This document shows, piece by piece, positions 36,368-44,851 of a stretch of 64,000 bases of DNA (positions are counted from its first letter, which is position 1; each line of letters begins with the position of its first letter). A program made the position numbers and the translations under genes. The DNA is from Nesterenkonia cremea. GTDB taxonomy: Bacteria; Actinomycetota; Actinomycetes; Actinomycetales; Micrococcaceae. The stretch lies in assembly GCF_014642675.1 (NCBI RefSeq), contig NZ_BMIS01000003.1:62001-126000 (forward strand), in the 5' to 3' direction. The notes under the pieces were generated by a model, which worked only from the letters and a program-made list of their open reading frames with translations, made no database searches and was not told the origin of the DNA.

Positions 36368-38494
36368 TCAGTTCATCTCTCTGAGGTCCCGCGGATAGTG
36401 GCAGGCGACACCGTGGTCGCCGGCGTCGGGCTCACTGAGGATCAGCGGCTCCAGCGCCGGCTGGACGCTCTCACAGACCGACTGCTGGCCCTCGGGCAGC
36501 AGACGGTAGAGCGGGCAGCGGGGCCGGAAGCTGCAGCCCTCGGGGACGGCTGTGGGTGAGGGCAGGTCGCCCTCCAGCAGAATGTGTTTGCGGCCGGCCT
36601 CCACCTCCGGATCCGGGACCGGGATCGCTGAGAGCAGCGCCTGGGTGTAGGGATGACGGGGACGCTCATAGATCTCCTCCACCTCACCGATCTCCACGAA
36701 GCGGCCCAGGTACATCACGGCGATCCGGTCTGAGATGTGCCGGACCACAGAGAGGTCGTGGGCCACCATCAGATAGGAGAGCCCCAGATCGGACTTCAGC
36801 CGCTGCAGCAGGTTGATGACACCGGCCTGGATGGAGACGTCCAGAGCGGAGACCGGCTCGTCCAGGACCAACAGCTTGGGGTCCAGTGCCAGGGCACGGG
36901 CGATGCCGATGCGCTGGCGCTGACCTCCGGAGAAGGCGTTGGGGAACCGGTCCACGTGATCGGGCTGCAGACCCACTGTCTGCAGCAGCTCGAAGACCCG
37001 TGCCCGGATGTCCTCGGACTTCCAGCCCTGGGCCTCCATCGGCTCGGCCAGCAGCTCGTAGACGGTCTGGCGGGGGGACAGCGCACCGGTGGGGTCTTGG
37101 AAGACCATCTGCAGATCGGCGCGCATCTCCAAGGGAGCGCGGTGCTTCTTCCGGGAGCCGGTGATGGTCCGGCCGTTGAGGACCAGATCGGTGCCCTCGG
37201 CCGGGTCCAGCTCCATGATCTCCAGCAGCGTGGTGGACTTGCCGGAGCCCGACTCCCCCACGATGGAGAAGCATTCGGCCTCCCGCAGGTCGAAGGAGAC
37301 GCCGTCCACTGCGCGCACAGTGCCCAGATGGCGTTTGAACAGCCGGGAGCGCAGCTCGAAGTGACGAGTGATGTTCTCCGCGCGCAGGACCTCCGGGCGC
37401 TGCTGGCGCGGAGTGAGCTCCATGGCTGAGGGTGCGAGCTTCTCGACGCCGTAGATCTCCCGGGCATCGGCATGGCGGGCCACATCCAGGCGGATGCAGG
37501 CGGCGGCATGACCGCGGGAGATCTGCTGCATCCCTGGTTCGGCCTGCTCACAGGCCTCTGTGGCCAAGGGGCAGCGTGCGGCGAAGGGGCAGCCGGCATA
37601 GGGCTGGGTTGGGTTGGGCGGACGGCCCGGAATGGTGGCCAGGGCGTGCTCGGCTGAGACGTCCAGGCGCGGCACGGCGGCCAGCAGTCCCATGGTGTAA
37701 GGCATGGACGGGTTGCTGAAGACCTGCTGGGTGCTGCCGCGCTCCACCGGCTTGCCGGCGTACATGACCACCAGCTCATCGGCCAGGCCGGCGACCACGC
37801 CGAGGTCATGGGTGATCATGATGATCGCGGCCCCGGTCTCCTCCTGAGCGAGCTTCAGCAGCTCCAGGACCTGGGCCTGGACGGTGACGTCCAATGCGGT
37901 GGTGGGCTCGTCGCAGATGATGACCCGCGGGTTGTTGGCCATGGCCATCGCGATCATCACGCGCTGGCGCATACCTCCGGAGAACTCATGGGGGAAGTTC
38001 TTCAGCCGCTCCTCCGCGGCGGGGATCCCTACCTTCTGGAGAAGCTCCACGGCCCGCTCCTCGCGCTGGGCCTTGGTCATCTTAGGGTTGTGGTTGCCGA
38101 TGGCATCGGTGATCTGCTGACCCACGGAGAGCACCGGGGTCAGGGAGGACAGCGGGTCCTGGAAGATCATGGAGATGGTGTTGCCGCGGTGGCGGCTCAT
38201 CGCCTCATCGCTGAGCCCCAGGATGGGCTGGCCGTCCAGCAGGATCTCGCCCTCCACACGGGCGGTGTCCGGGAGCAGGCCCATGATGGCCATAGAGGTC
38301 ACCGATTTGCCGGAGCCGGACTCGCCCACGATGCCCAGCACCTGGCCGGGGTGGAGGTCGAAGTCCATACCGCGCACGGCGTGGACGGAGCCGGCCTCGC
38401 TGGGGAATCGGACGTGCAGGTCGCGGACCGAGAGGATCGGGGCGCCGCCGCCGATCGGTGCCGGCTCCGGGGTGGTCACAGTGGTCTCACTCAT
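36368..38494 (-). CDS. Fused OppD-OppF ATPase of peptide ABC transporter
   Basis: 708 aa with two complete ABC ATPase units. The first (OppD-like) has [35 protein letters not shown] and the extension GCPFAARCPLATEAC. The second (OppF-like) has [35 protein letters not shown] and GCSFRPRCPLYRLLPEG. The linker lies around residues 330-360. The ATG at 38494 overlaps the OppC stop (ATGA). The fusion makes the ATPase heterodimer in one chain, in contrast to the separate subunits of the first operon. Confidence 0.92.
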   Translation of the reverse strand: MSETTVTTPEPAPIGGGAPILSVRDLHVRFPSEAGSVHAVRGMDFDLHPGQVLGIVGESGSGKSVTSMAIMGLLPDTARVEGEILLDGQPILGLSDEAMSRHRGNTISMIFQDPLSSLTPVLSVGQQITDAIGNHNPKMTKAQREERAVELLQKVGIPAAEERLKNFPHEFSGGMRQRVMIAMAMANNPRVIICDEPTTALDVTVQAQVLELLKLAQEETGAAIIMITHDLGVVAGLADELVVMYAGKPVERGSTQQVFSNPSMPYTMGLLAAVPRLDVSAEHALATIPGRPPNPTQPYAGCPFAARCPLATEACEQAEPGMQQISRGHAAACIRLDVARHADAREIYGVEKLAPSAMELTPRQQRPEVLRAENITRHFELRSRLFKRHLGTVRAVDGVSFDLREAECFSIVGESGSGKSTTLLEIMELDPAEGTDLVLNGRTITGSRKKHRAPLEMRADLQMVFQDPTGALSPRQTVYELLAEPMEAQGWKSEDIRARVFELLQTVGLQPDHVDRFPNAFSGGQRQRIGIARALALDPKLLVLDEPVSALDVSIQAGVINLLQRLKSDLGLSYLMVAHDLSVVRHISDRIAVMYLGRFVEIGEVEEIYERPRHPYTQALLSAIPVPDPEVEAGRKHILLEGDLPSPTAVPEGCSFRPRCPLYRLLPEGQQSVCESVQPALEPLILSEPDAGDHGVACHYPRDLREMN

Positions 38495-39444
38495 GTGGTG
38501 GCCTTGCCTCCCGCTTTGGATTCGGGGTCGAGCGCGTCGCGCAGCCCGTCGTTGATGAGCATCAGGGAGATGACGATGAATCCGAACACCGCCACCGGGG
38601 CCCAGAACATCCAGGGCTGGCTGAACACATAGGTCCGGGACTGTTCGATCAGCAGACCCAGGGAGGTCTCCGGGACGGTCACGCCGATGCCCAGGTAGGA
38701 CAGGGAGATCTCCGCGAGGATGGCACCCCAGATGGCCGTGGTGGCGTTGATGATGGCGATCGAGGACAGATTCGGCGCCAGGTGCCGCCACACGATCTTC
38801 AGCGGGTGGACCCCCATGAAGCGGGAGGCCTTGATGAAGTCGCGGTTCACATAGGACAGGGCCATGCCGCGGATCAGACGGGCGGAGGCCATCCAGCCGA
38901 ACATGACCATGATGAAGGCCAGGGTGACCGGTCCGCCGTCGCGCCCGGTCATCACGATGCCGATCAGCACGATCTGCGGGAACATGATCAGCGCTTCCAG
39001 GGTCCACATGCCCAGGCGCTCCACCCAGCCGCCGAAGTAGGCCATGGCGCAGCCCATGACCAGGGAGATCACCGGGGTCAGGATGCCCACGATCAGGCCG
39101 ATCATCAGCGAGGTGCGTGTGGCCTGGGCCAGCAGCGCCACCATGTCCACACCGGCCGAGTTGGTGCCCAGCCAGTGCTCTGAGCTGGGGCCCGCGCCCA
39201 GATTGACGAAGTCCTGCTCCTGATAGTGCCAGGGCGTGAGGTGGTGGCCGAAGAGCGCGAAGGCCCCGAGCAGCACCAGCAGGAAGACGCCGAAGACGGC
39301 GGGCTTGCGGCGCATGAAGCGCTTGAGGATCAGACGCTTCTTGCCCATGGGCCGGATCTCGCCCGAGGGCTCTCCCCCACCGGTCTCATTGGCCGCCTGA
39401 GTGTGCTGTGCGGCGTTCAGCGGATTGATGGCCATCGGTCTCAC
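38491..39444 (-). CDS. Peptide ABC transporter permease (OppC type), second system
   Basis: 317 aa. A hydrophilic N-terminal segment of about 45 residues precedes six helices; the EAA loop is KASRFMGVHPLKIVWRHLAPN. The GTG at 39444 overlaps the OppB stop (GTGA); an ATG 9 nt downstream (39435) with GAGG upstream is equally possible. The C-terminus ends LRDALDPESKAGG, typical for the family. Confidence 0.9.
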   Translation of the reverse strand: MRPMAINPLNAAQHTQAANETGGGEPSGEIRPMGKKRLILKRFMRRKPAVFGVFLLVLLGAFALFGHHLTPWHYQEQDFVNLGAGPSSEHWLGTNSAGVDMVALLAQATRTSLMIGLIVGILTPVISLVMGCAMAYFGGWVERLGMWTLEALIMFPQIVLIGIVMTGRDGGPVTLAFIMVMFGWMASARLIRGMALSYVNRDFIKASRFMGVHPLKIVWRHLAPNLSSIAIINATTAIWGAILAEISLSYLGIGVTVPETSLGLLIEQSRTYVFSQPWMFWAPVAVFGFIVISLMLINDGLRDALDPESKAGGKATT

Positions 39445-40436
39445 AGCCTCACTCGCGGGTCGATGATGGAGGTGAAGATATCGGCGATCAGGGCGCCGAT
39501 GGCGAAGACGATGCAGCCGTAGAAGGTCACGGCCACCGTGGCGTTGACGTCATGCTGGTGCAGCGCCCGGATGGTGTAGGCGCCGATGCCGTCCCAGTTG
39601 AAGATGATCTCGGCGAAGAAGGTGCCGGTCAGCAGGGCTGGGATGCTGAAGGCGATGGACTGGGCGGTGGGGACGAAGGAGACCCGCAGTGCGTGTTTGC
39701 GGATGGCCTGCTTGCGCGTCAGTCCGGTGGCCCGGGCGGTGCGGACGAAGTCGGCGTTGACGTAGTCCAGCAGGTACTGCCGCTGGGAGATCTGCATGGC
39801 GGCCCAGCCGAAGATGGTCATCGCCAGAGTGGGCACTGCGTAGTGGGCCAGCATGTCCACGAACTGGTTCCAGGTCCCTTCCACGCCGATGCTGCGGAAG
39901 CCGGTGACGTAGAAGATCTGCTCCCCGGCCTGTTCGTTGACCCAGATGGCTCCGCGCTGGACCAGCAGGAAGGCCACCGGGGTGGGGACGATCATGGTGA
40001 AGTAGGAGTACCAGGTGGTGGTGCGGTCGCCCCAGCGGTACTGGCGGGATGCGGCGTAGACGCCCAGGGCGATGCCGATGACGGTGCTGAGGATCATCGC
40101 GGCCAGGGTCAGGCGCACTGAGATCCAGACGCGGTCTCCGAAGGCGTCGTTCACCGTGGCGCCGTTGGGGCTGTAGCCCCAGTGGCCTTCTGTGATCACG
40201 CCGGACAGCCAGACCCCGTAGCGCTGGAACATGTTCTGATCCGGGTCCAGCTCGTAGCGCCGCAGGGTCTCCTCGACGTTCTCCCGGTTGACCTCAGGGT
40301 CCAGCGAGCCGCCGGTCAGGTCCATCAGCTGGGTGACGGGATTGAAGAAGCTCACGGCCATCAGATAGGCGATGGTCGTGACGGCGAACGTCATGATGCT
40401 GTAGCGCACAAAGCGCAGCGCGATGAACTTCAGCAT
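39441..40436 (-). CDS. Peptide ABC transporter permease (OppB type), second system
   Basis: 331 aa, six helices with the EAA loop TARATGLTRKQAIRKHALRV. It differs from the first system's OppB in having a longer periplasmic loop after helix 1 (SLDPEVNRENVEETLRRYEL) and lacking the IPGDP motif. First gene of the second opp operon (OppB-OppC-OppDF-binding protein). Confidence 0.9.
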   Translation of the reverse strand: MLKFIALRFVRYSIMTFAVTTIAYLMAVSFFNPVTQLMDLTGGSLDPEVNRENVEETLRRYELDPDQNMFQRYGVWLSGVITEGHWGYSPNGATVNDAFGDRVWISVRLTLAAMILSTVIGIALGVYAASRQYRWGDRTTTWYSYFTMIVPTPVAFLLVQRGAIWVNEQAGEQIFYVTGFRSIGVEGTWNQFVDMLAHYAVPTLAMTIFGWAAMQISQRQYLLDYVNADFVRTARATGLTRKQAIRKHALRVSFVPTAQSIAFSIPALLTGTFFAEIIFNWDGIGAYTIRALHQHDVNATVAVTFYGCIVFAIGALIADIFTSIIDPRVRL

Positions 40437-40875
40437 CGTCCAGACGCCTGTTCCAGCTCGCTGACCTCAGGTGCAGGCATGGCGCTTCCCCTCTACTGTC
40501 ACGCTTCACATCAGATACGACCCTGAGGCCGCGGTGCGGAGTGGAACCACTGTACGAAAACTCGAGGCCTCCGCGATGAGGCGTGGATCACTCGGTGACC
40601 AGGAAGAAGCGGGCCCAGTGGCCCAGAGAGCGAACCGCACCGGAAAGTCAAGGCAGCCCCGTCAACGCAGCTGAAACATCTGCCCGAGAGCCTCAACTAT
40701 TCAAGACTTCTTTCACAATTCAGCGTGATCACGGCGATCTGAGAGGTAGGTCACATCACCTGGTGCGAACATTTTTCGGAGCATGCGGCCCGCACGCGAA
40801 ACATTTTCGAAACGCAGGCCGAAGGCCGAGTGGACCCGCAGGCCAATCTCAACGCGAGCCGAATATGACGCGATG
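40437..40875 (-). other. Upstream region of the second opp operon (no gene seen)
   Basis: About 440 bp between the end of the MFS gene and the start of OppB. No coding frame is convincing. An AT-richer stretch at about 40680-40800 includes GTGATCAC, TCACATCACC and the small palindrome ATTTTCGAAA, and probably holds the promoter. Confidence 0.45.
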
Positions 40876-42000
40876 TTACGCCTGGCGAGGAGAAACTGCC
40901 TTCTGCGGACTTCGCCCGAAGACTGCACTGAACACGGCAGCCAGCACGGTGCCGGCGCCTGCCACCACCAGAGTCCCAGCTGGCCCCAGAGCCGCCAGCG
41001 CCAGCCCAGCGCCTGCCGTGCCCAGCACTCCAGCCGTCTGGTTGACCGTCCCCATCGTCGAGAGGGAGCGCCCACGCACCTCCGAAGGAACTGCGTCCAC
41101 CACGATCAGGCGGATGGCCGCTACTTGGATCGCATTGGCCACTCCCGCAACGGCGAACCCGATGCCGGCCGCAACAGACGAATGGACCAGTCCGGGCACC
41201 ATGAGCCCGACGCCCATCAGAAAGGTCGCAATCAGGAGCCACCGGTACGCCACATCACCGGTCAGCCGACCGGCCCAGTGGGCCCCGAGGAGCCGCCCCA
41301 GGACGAAGGCCTGGGCCAGGACCGCCACTCCGATCGGGCTGAGATCCAGCGTCTCGACTCCATAGATGGCCTGAGCCGCAGAGAAGAACGAGGTGAAGAC
41401 GATCGCCGCTGCCAGGCCCGTCAGAGCGACCCGTGCAACCCTGTTCCGGAAGAGCAGCGCGGGAGCTTCCTTCACTCGGTGCCACCAGGTAGACGCAGCC
41501 CCCGCAGCCTCCCACTGCACCTGCGGGTAGAACATCGCGGTCAGGGCAAGAACCCCGACGGCGGCCGCTTCTGCCACAAACACCCATGACAGGCTCAGGT
41601 ACTCCAGAGCCACCCCACCCAGAACTGGACCGATGAAGCCGCCCAGCAGACGAGCCGTGTCCAGACGAGCGAACGCTCTGGCAGCAGTCTCAGAGTTGGT
41701 CTCCCGTGGTGCCCGGTCAGCAAGGAGCAGCATTCCGGCGGAGTCGAGAGCAGAGATCGACGCCGTGAAGACGAGTACACACAGGATCACAGCGAGCTCG
41801 GGGAACACGGCCGCGCACAGCAGAGCAACCACCTGAGCCGCGCCAGAAGCGACCACGATCGGGCGTGGCCCGAGGCGGTCCAAAAGAGGGGCGGCGAAGG
41901 GAGCCAAGGCGATCTGTGGAATCGATACGCAGAGGAGAACCGCAGGCACCGCCCAGTCGCGAGACTCCCCCTGCGCCACCGCCACCAGCACGGCCAGCAT
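40876..42000 (-). CDS. Major facilitator superfamily transporter, N-terminus unclear
   Basis: At least 374 aa with about 12 predicted helices in an MFS exporter pattern (GPRPIVV loop, central loop around residues 165-175). ATG 42000 falls inside the first helix. The same frame continues upstream for 53 codons and encodes the missing first half of that helix (GLPFTYLIATVCSSAT after an RRR), but contains no ATG, GTG or TTG. Either translation begins at a CTG (for example at 42051), or the start has been lost. Codon use looks less GC-rich at third positions than in its neighbours. Substrate unknown. Confidence 0.7.
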   Translation of the reverse strand: MLAVLVAVAQGESRDWAVPAVLLCVSIPQIALAPFAAPLLDRLGPRPIVVASGAAQVVALLCAAVFPELAVILCVLVFTASISALDSAGMLLLADRAPRETNSETAARAFARLDTARLLGGFIGPVLGGVALEYLSLSWVFVAEAAAVGVLALTAMFYPQVQWEAAGAASTWWHRVKEAPALLFRNRVARVALTGLAAAIVFTSFFSAAQAIYGVETLDLSPIGVAVLAQAFVLGRLLGAHWAGRLTGDVAYRWLLIATFLMGVGLMVPGLVHSSVAAGIGFAVAGVANAIQVAAIRLIVVDAVPSEVRGRSLSTMGTVNQTAGVLGTAGAGLALAALGPAGTLVVAGAGTVLAAVFSAVFGRSPQKAVSPRQA

Positions 42001-42115
42001 CGTGGCGCTGGAGCAGACAGTGGCGATCAGATAGGTGAAAGGGAGGCCCAGCTGGACAGACCTGCGCCGGCCCGTCTGCTGTTCGATCTCCCCTTCGATC
42101 GCTGGTCCCGCGCTC

Positions 42116-43345
42116 TCAGCGGCGCCAGACGTCGTCGGGGTTGGAGGTCTCCCCCTGGGTCAGGCGAAGCGCCTGAGCTTGGGCGACCAGCTCCTCGTAC
42201 TTCTTGTTCTTCTTATCGGCACCCTTGGTCTCCCGCGGCGGGAGCAGGATGGTGCGCTCAGCCTCGATGCCGGCCTGCAGCTGGCGACCACGCTCCAGCT
42301 CGGCGTCGAACTCTGCGCCGAAGAGCAGGACCATATTCATGATGTAGATCCAGAACAGGAAGATGATCACGCTGGCCAGCGAGCCGTAGGTGGCGTCGTA
42401 GTTGGCGAAGTGCATGACGTAGAAGGCCACACCGCCGGTGGCTGCGATCATCACCAGGATGGCGATCAGCGCGCCGCCGGAGATCCACTTGGCACCGGGC
42501 TGACGGATGTTCGGGGTGCAGTAGTAGAGCAGCGCGATGCCGATGGCGGCGATGACGATCAGCACGACCGGCGTGGCCCAGTTCCAGATGGTCACGGCCG
42601 TCTCGCCCAGGCCGATCACATTGCCGATGGAGGCCGCGATCGGACCGGAGATCACCAGCACCAGAGCGGCGGAGGCCACCAGGGCGATCAGTGCGACGGT
42701 CACCGCGTAGAGCAGCGGCCGCAGCTGGATGAAGGAGCGCCCCTCCTCCACTTCGAAGATCCGGTTGATGGCCCGGGAGAAGGCGTTCACAAAGTTCGAC
42801 GCCGTCCACATGGCCAGCAGAATGCCGATGGCCAGTCCGATGCCGGCACCGTCGGCCGTAGTGATGTTGCCGACCACCAACTCGACGGTGTCCATGACAT
42901 CGGGATCGCCCTCAGTCATATCCGCCACCATATTCACGAAGAACTGGGTGGTCCGCTCTGCCTCCCCCACCAGGGAGAGCAACGAGACCAGGGCGATCAG
43001 CGCCGGGAAGACCGAGAGCACCGCGTAGTAGGTCAGGCCGGCGGCCAGATCGCTGCACTGGTCTCGACCGAACTCTGAGAGCGCACGTTTGAAGCTGTAC
43101 TTCCACGTGGCGCCGGTGAGCTTCAGCGGCGAGGAGGGCTTGGACTCGTCGCGCTCCTCGCCTCCGTCCTCGGCATACTCCTCTCGCTGCCGGGCCTTGA
43201 CCATATAGGGCTGGTCGGCAGCGGCTGAGACTGTCCCGGGCCGGGAGGCGTCCTCATAGGTCGCCGCCTCATCGAAGATGTCGTGCTCCTCGACGTCGTG
43301 CTCACGGGCGCTGTAGGGCTTCAGACCGTCGGCTTCAGAGCTCAT
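42116..43345 (-). CDS. YihY/BrkB family inner-membrane protein
   Basis: About 409 aa. A long acidic soluble N-terminus (about residues 1-85) precedes the YihY domain with six hydrophobic segments; family landmarks DLAAGLTYYAVLSVFPALIA and FWIYIMNMVLLFGAEFDAEL are present. The C-terminus is charged. Early names such as ribonuclease BN were wrong; the role is unknown, possibly transport. ATG at 43345 is used; a GTG lies 6 nt upstream. Confidence 0.85.
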   Translation of the reverse strand: MSSEADGLKPYSAREHDVEEHDIFDEAATYEDASRPGTVSAAADQPYMVKARQREEYAEDGGEERDESKPSSPLKLTGATWKYSFKRALSEFGRDQCSDLAAGLTYYAVLSVFPALIALVSLLSLVGEAERTTQFFVNMVADMTEGDPDVMDTVELVVGNITTADGAGIGLAIGILLAMWTASNFVNAFSRAINRIFEVEEGRSFIQLRPLLYAVTVALIALVASAALVLVISGPIAASIGNVIGLGETAVTIWNWATPVVLIVIAAIGIALLYYCTPNIRQPGAKWISGGALIAILVMIAATGGVAFYVMHFANYDATYGSLASVIIFLFWIYIMNMVLLFGAEFDAELERGRQLQAGIEAERTILLPPRETKGADKKNKKYEELVAQAQALRLTQGETSNPDDVWRR

Positions 43346-43466
43346 GAGCACCAGCCTAAACGGACGGGCCCCTCCTGACGTAGACCTAACAGCAGATCAG
43401 ACCGTCACGGACGCTCTCTCTGAAGAGGACGGCGTCGTGATCTGAGAAAGATCTGACGCGGTGCAT

Positions 43467-43778
43467 CTACTCCATGTAGAGGCCGTTGCGACCGATCACC
43501 AGGCGCTCCGCCTCTGCGGGAGCCGTATGGACAGCCTCCATCACATGCACGCTGAACAGGTTGAAGACGACCACCTCAGGCGGTTGGTTCCACTCACTCG
43601 CATCACCGATATCGATGGAGTCGATATATTCCGTGATAGCCGCGAAGGACCCGTCCACTTGAAAGGAACGTTCGACGGCCTCGCCCTGTACCGAGAGAGC
43701 AAGCAGATCCCCCACAGCATTGAGCACAAACCCTGAAGGCAGGTGCTCGTTGATGGTCTCGAGGAGGTGCGCCGCCAT
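43467..43778 (-). CDS. Hypothetical protein after mrpG
   Basis: 103 aa, mixed alpha/beta composition, acidic, with no signal peptide or membrane segment. I recognise no family. It begins 4 nt after the mrpG stop, so it is likely co-translated with the antiporter operon. Third codon positions are less GC-rich than in mrp genes (for example TTT, AAT, GAT, CAA), which suggests recent acquisition or low expression. The ATG directly follows the mrpG stop without a strong ribosome site of its own. Confidence 0.55.
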   Translation of the reverse strand: MAAHLLETINEHLPSGFVLNAVGDLLALSVQGEAVERSFQVDGSFAAITEYIDSIDIGDASEWNQPPEVVVFNLFSVHVMEAVHTAPAEAERLVIGRNGLYME

Positions 43779-43782
43779 CAGA

Positions 43783-44127
43783 TCAGCCGCGCTTGGTCAG
43801 CGCCAGCTCATCGGTATGGGTGATCTCCGCCGGCTTGTAGTTGTTAAGGTAGCCGGAGCGGGCGATGGCCATCGAACCCACTGCCGAGGTCAGCAGCTGG
43901 GCGATGATGGCGATCAGCGCCTTGATCAGGTTGGCCGTGGAGAAGTCCATCAGCAGGGCCCCGAAGACGATCGAGGCCACGCCCAGTCCGGCCGAGGTGC
44001 CCACCGCCGAGGCACGCAGGTACAGATCGGGCAGCCGGAAGAGGCCGATCGCTGAGACGATGATCGTGAAGATCCCCAGGAAGATGAAGATCAGACCTGC
44101 TCCGTGCAGGATGTTCTCGATGTCCAT
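43783..44127 (-). CDS. mrpG: Na+/H+ antiporter subunit G
   Basis: 114 aa, three helices. Family motif FRLPDLYLRASAVG is intact. Smallest-ring subunit of the Mrp cation/proton antiporter. Its ATG shares one base with the mrpF stop (44127). Confidence 0.93.
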   Translation of the reverse strand: MDIENILHGAGLIFIFLGIFTIIVSAIGLFRLPDLYLRASAVGTSAGLGVASIVFGALLMDFSTANLIKALIAIIAQLLTSAVGSMAIARSGYLNNYKPAEITHTDELALTKRG

Positions 44128-44393
44128 CAGCGACGACCTCCCGATCCCAGACGTGCCATAGAGATGGCGGCCATGAAGCCCAGCAGCGTGGCGATGAGGA
44201 TGATGTCGAACAGGGCCTCGATCTCTGTACGCAGCCCGATCAGCGCCAGGAACCCGATGGTGGCGAAGAAGATCAGATCAGCCGCCACCGCACGGTCCGA
44301 GGTGCGCGGGCCCAGGTAGGCGCGCACACCGGCGATGATCATGCCGATCGCCAGCAGGATCAGAGCGATCTCAAGAGTCCATTCAGAGATCAT
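44127..44393 (-). CDS. mrpF: Na+/H+ antiporter subunit F
   Basis: 88 aa, three helices, with the family block YLGPRTSDRAVAADL between helices 1 and 2. Overlaps mrpE by 4 nt. Part of the membrane-bound Mrp complex that expels Na+ in exchange for H+, keeping the cytoplasm neutral and low in sodium. Confidence 0.93.
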   Translation of the reverse strand: MISEWTLEIALILLAIGMIIAGVRAYLGPRTSDRAVAADLIFFATIGFLALIGLRTEIEALFDIILIATLLGFMAAISMARLGSGGRR

Positions 44394-44851
44394 CGGGCCT
44401 CACCTCCTTCGCTCTCAGCCTCCGTGATGCCGGGGGCATCCCACTCGTGGAGGTCGCCCTCCTCTACGTCCTCGGGCTGCACCACTGGACGCTCAGTGGG
44501 GCGGGACAGGACGCCAGGGTTCCGGCGCATGGCCTTGAGCAGACGGTCCTCCATCTCCTGGATCTCCGCCACCAGGGCCTCCCGGTCCTCCACAAACATG
44601 CCGTGGACGTAGAGGATCCCGTGCTCCTTGGACAGGGTCAGGGTCAGTGTGCCCGGAGTCAGGGTGATCAGCGTGGAGATCAGCGTCCACTCGCTGTCCG
44701 ACTTCGAGGCCGCGGGCACGGCGATGATCGCCGGGTTCATCTTCATCCGCTTCCGCGGGCGCAGCACATCAGCCGTGACGTGCAGGTTGGCCAGGAGGAA
44801 CTCCTTGGCGTACCAGAACAGGAAACTGATGATCCTGAAGGGCCAGATCAT
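44390..44851 (-). CDS. mrpE: Na+/H+ antiporter subunit E
   Basis: 153 aa. An N-terminal membrane region is followed by the conserved cytoplasmic block LITLTPGTLTLTLS and YVHGMFV. An acidic C-terminal extension (PEDVEEGDLHEWDAPG) is longer than in typical MrpE. Overlaps mrpD by 4 nt. Confidence 0.92.
   Translation of the reverse strand: MIWPFRIISFLFWYAKEFLLANLHVTADVLRPRKRMKMNPAIIAVPAASKSDSEWTLISTLITLTPGTLTLTLSKEHGILYVHGMFVEDREALVAEIQEMEDRLLKAMRRNPGVLSRPTERPVVQPEDVEEGDLHEWDAPGITEAESEGGEAR

Noticed and set aside
34251..36430. Repeated GACGCCGGC-type words as a REP family
   Set aside because: The word recurs across the window inside coding and non-coding DNA alike, as expected in DNA of this base composition.
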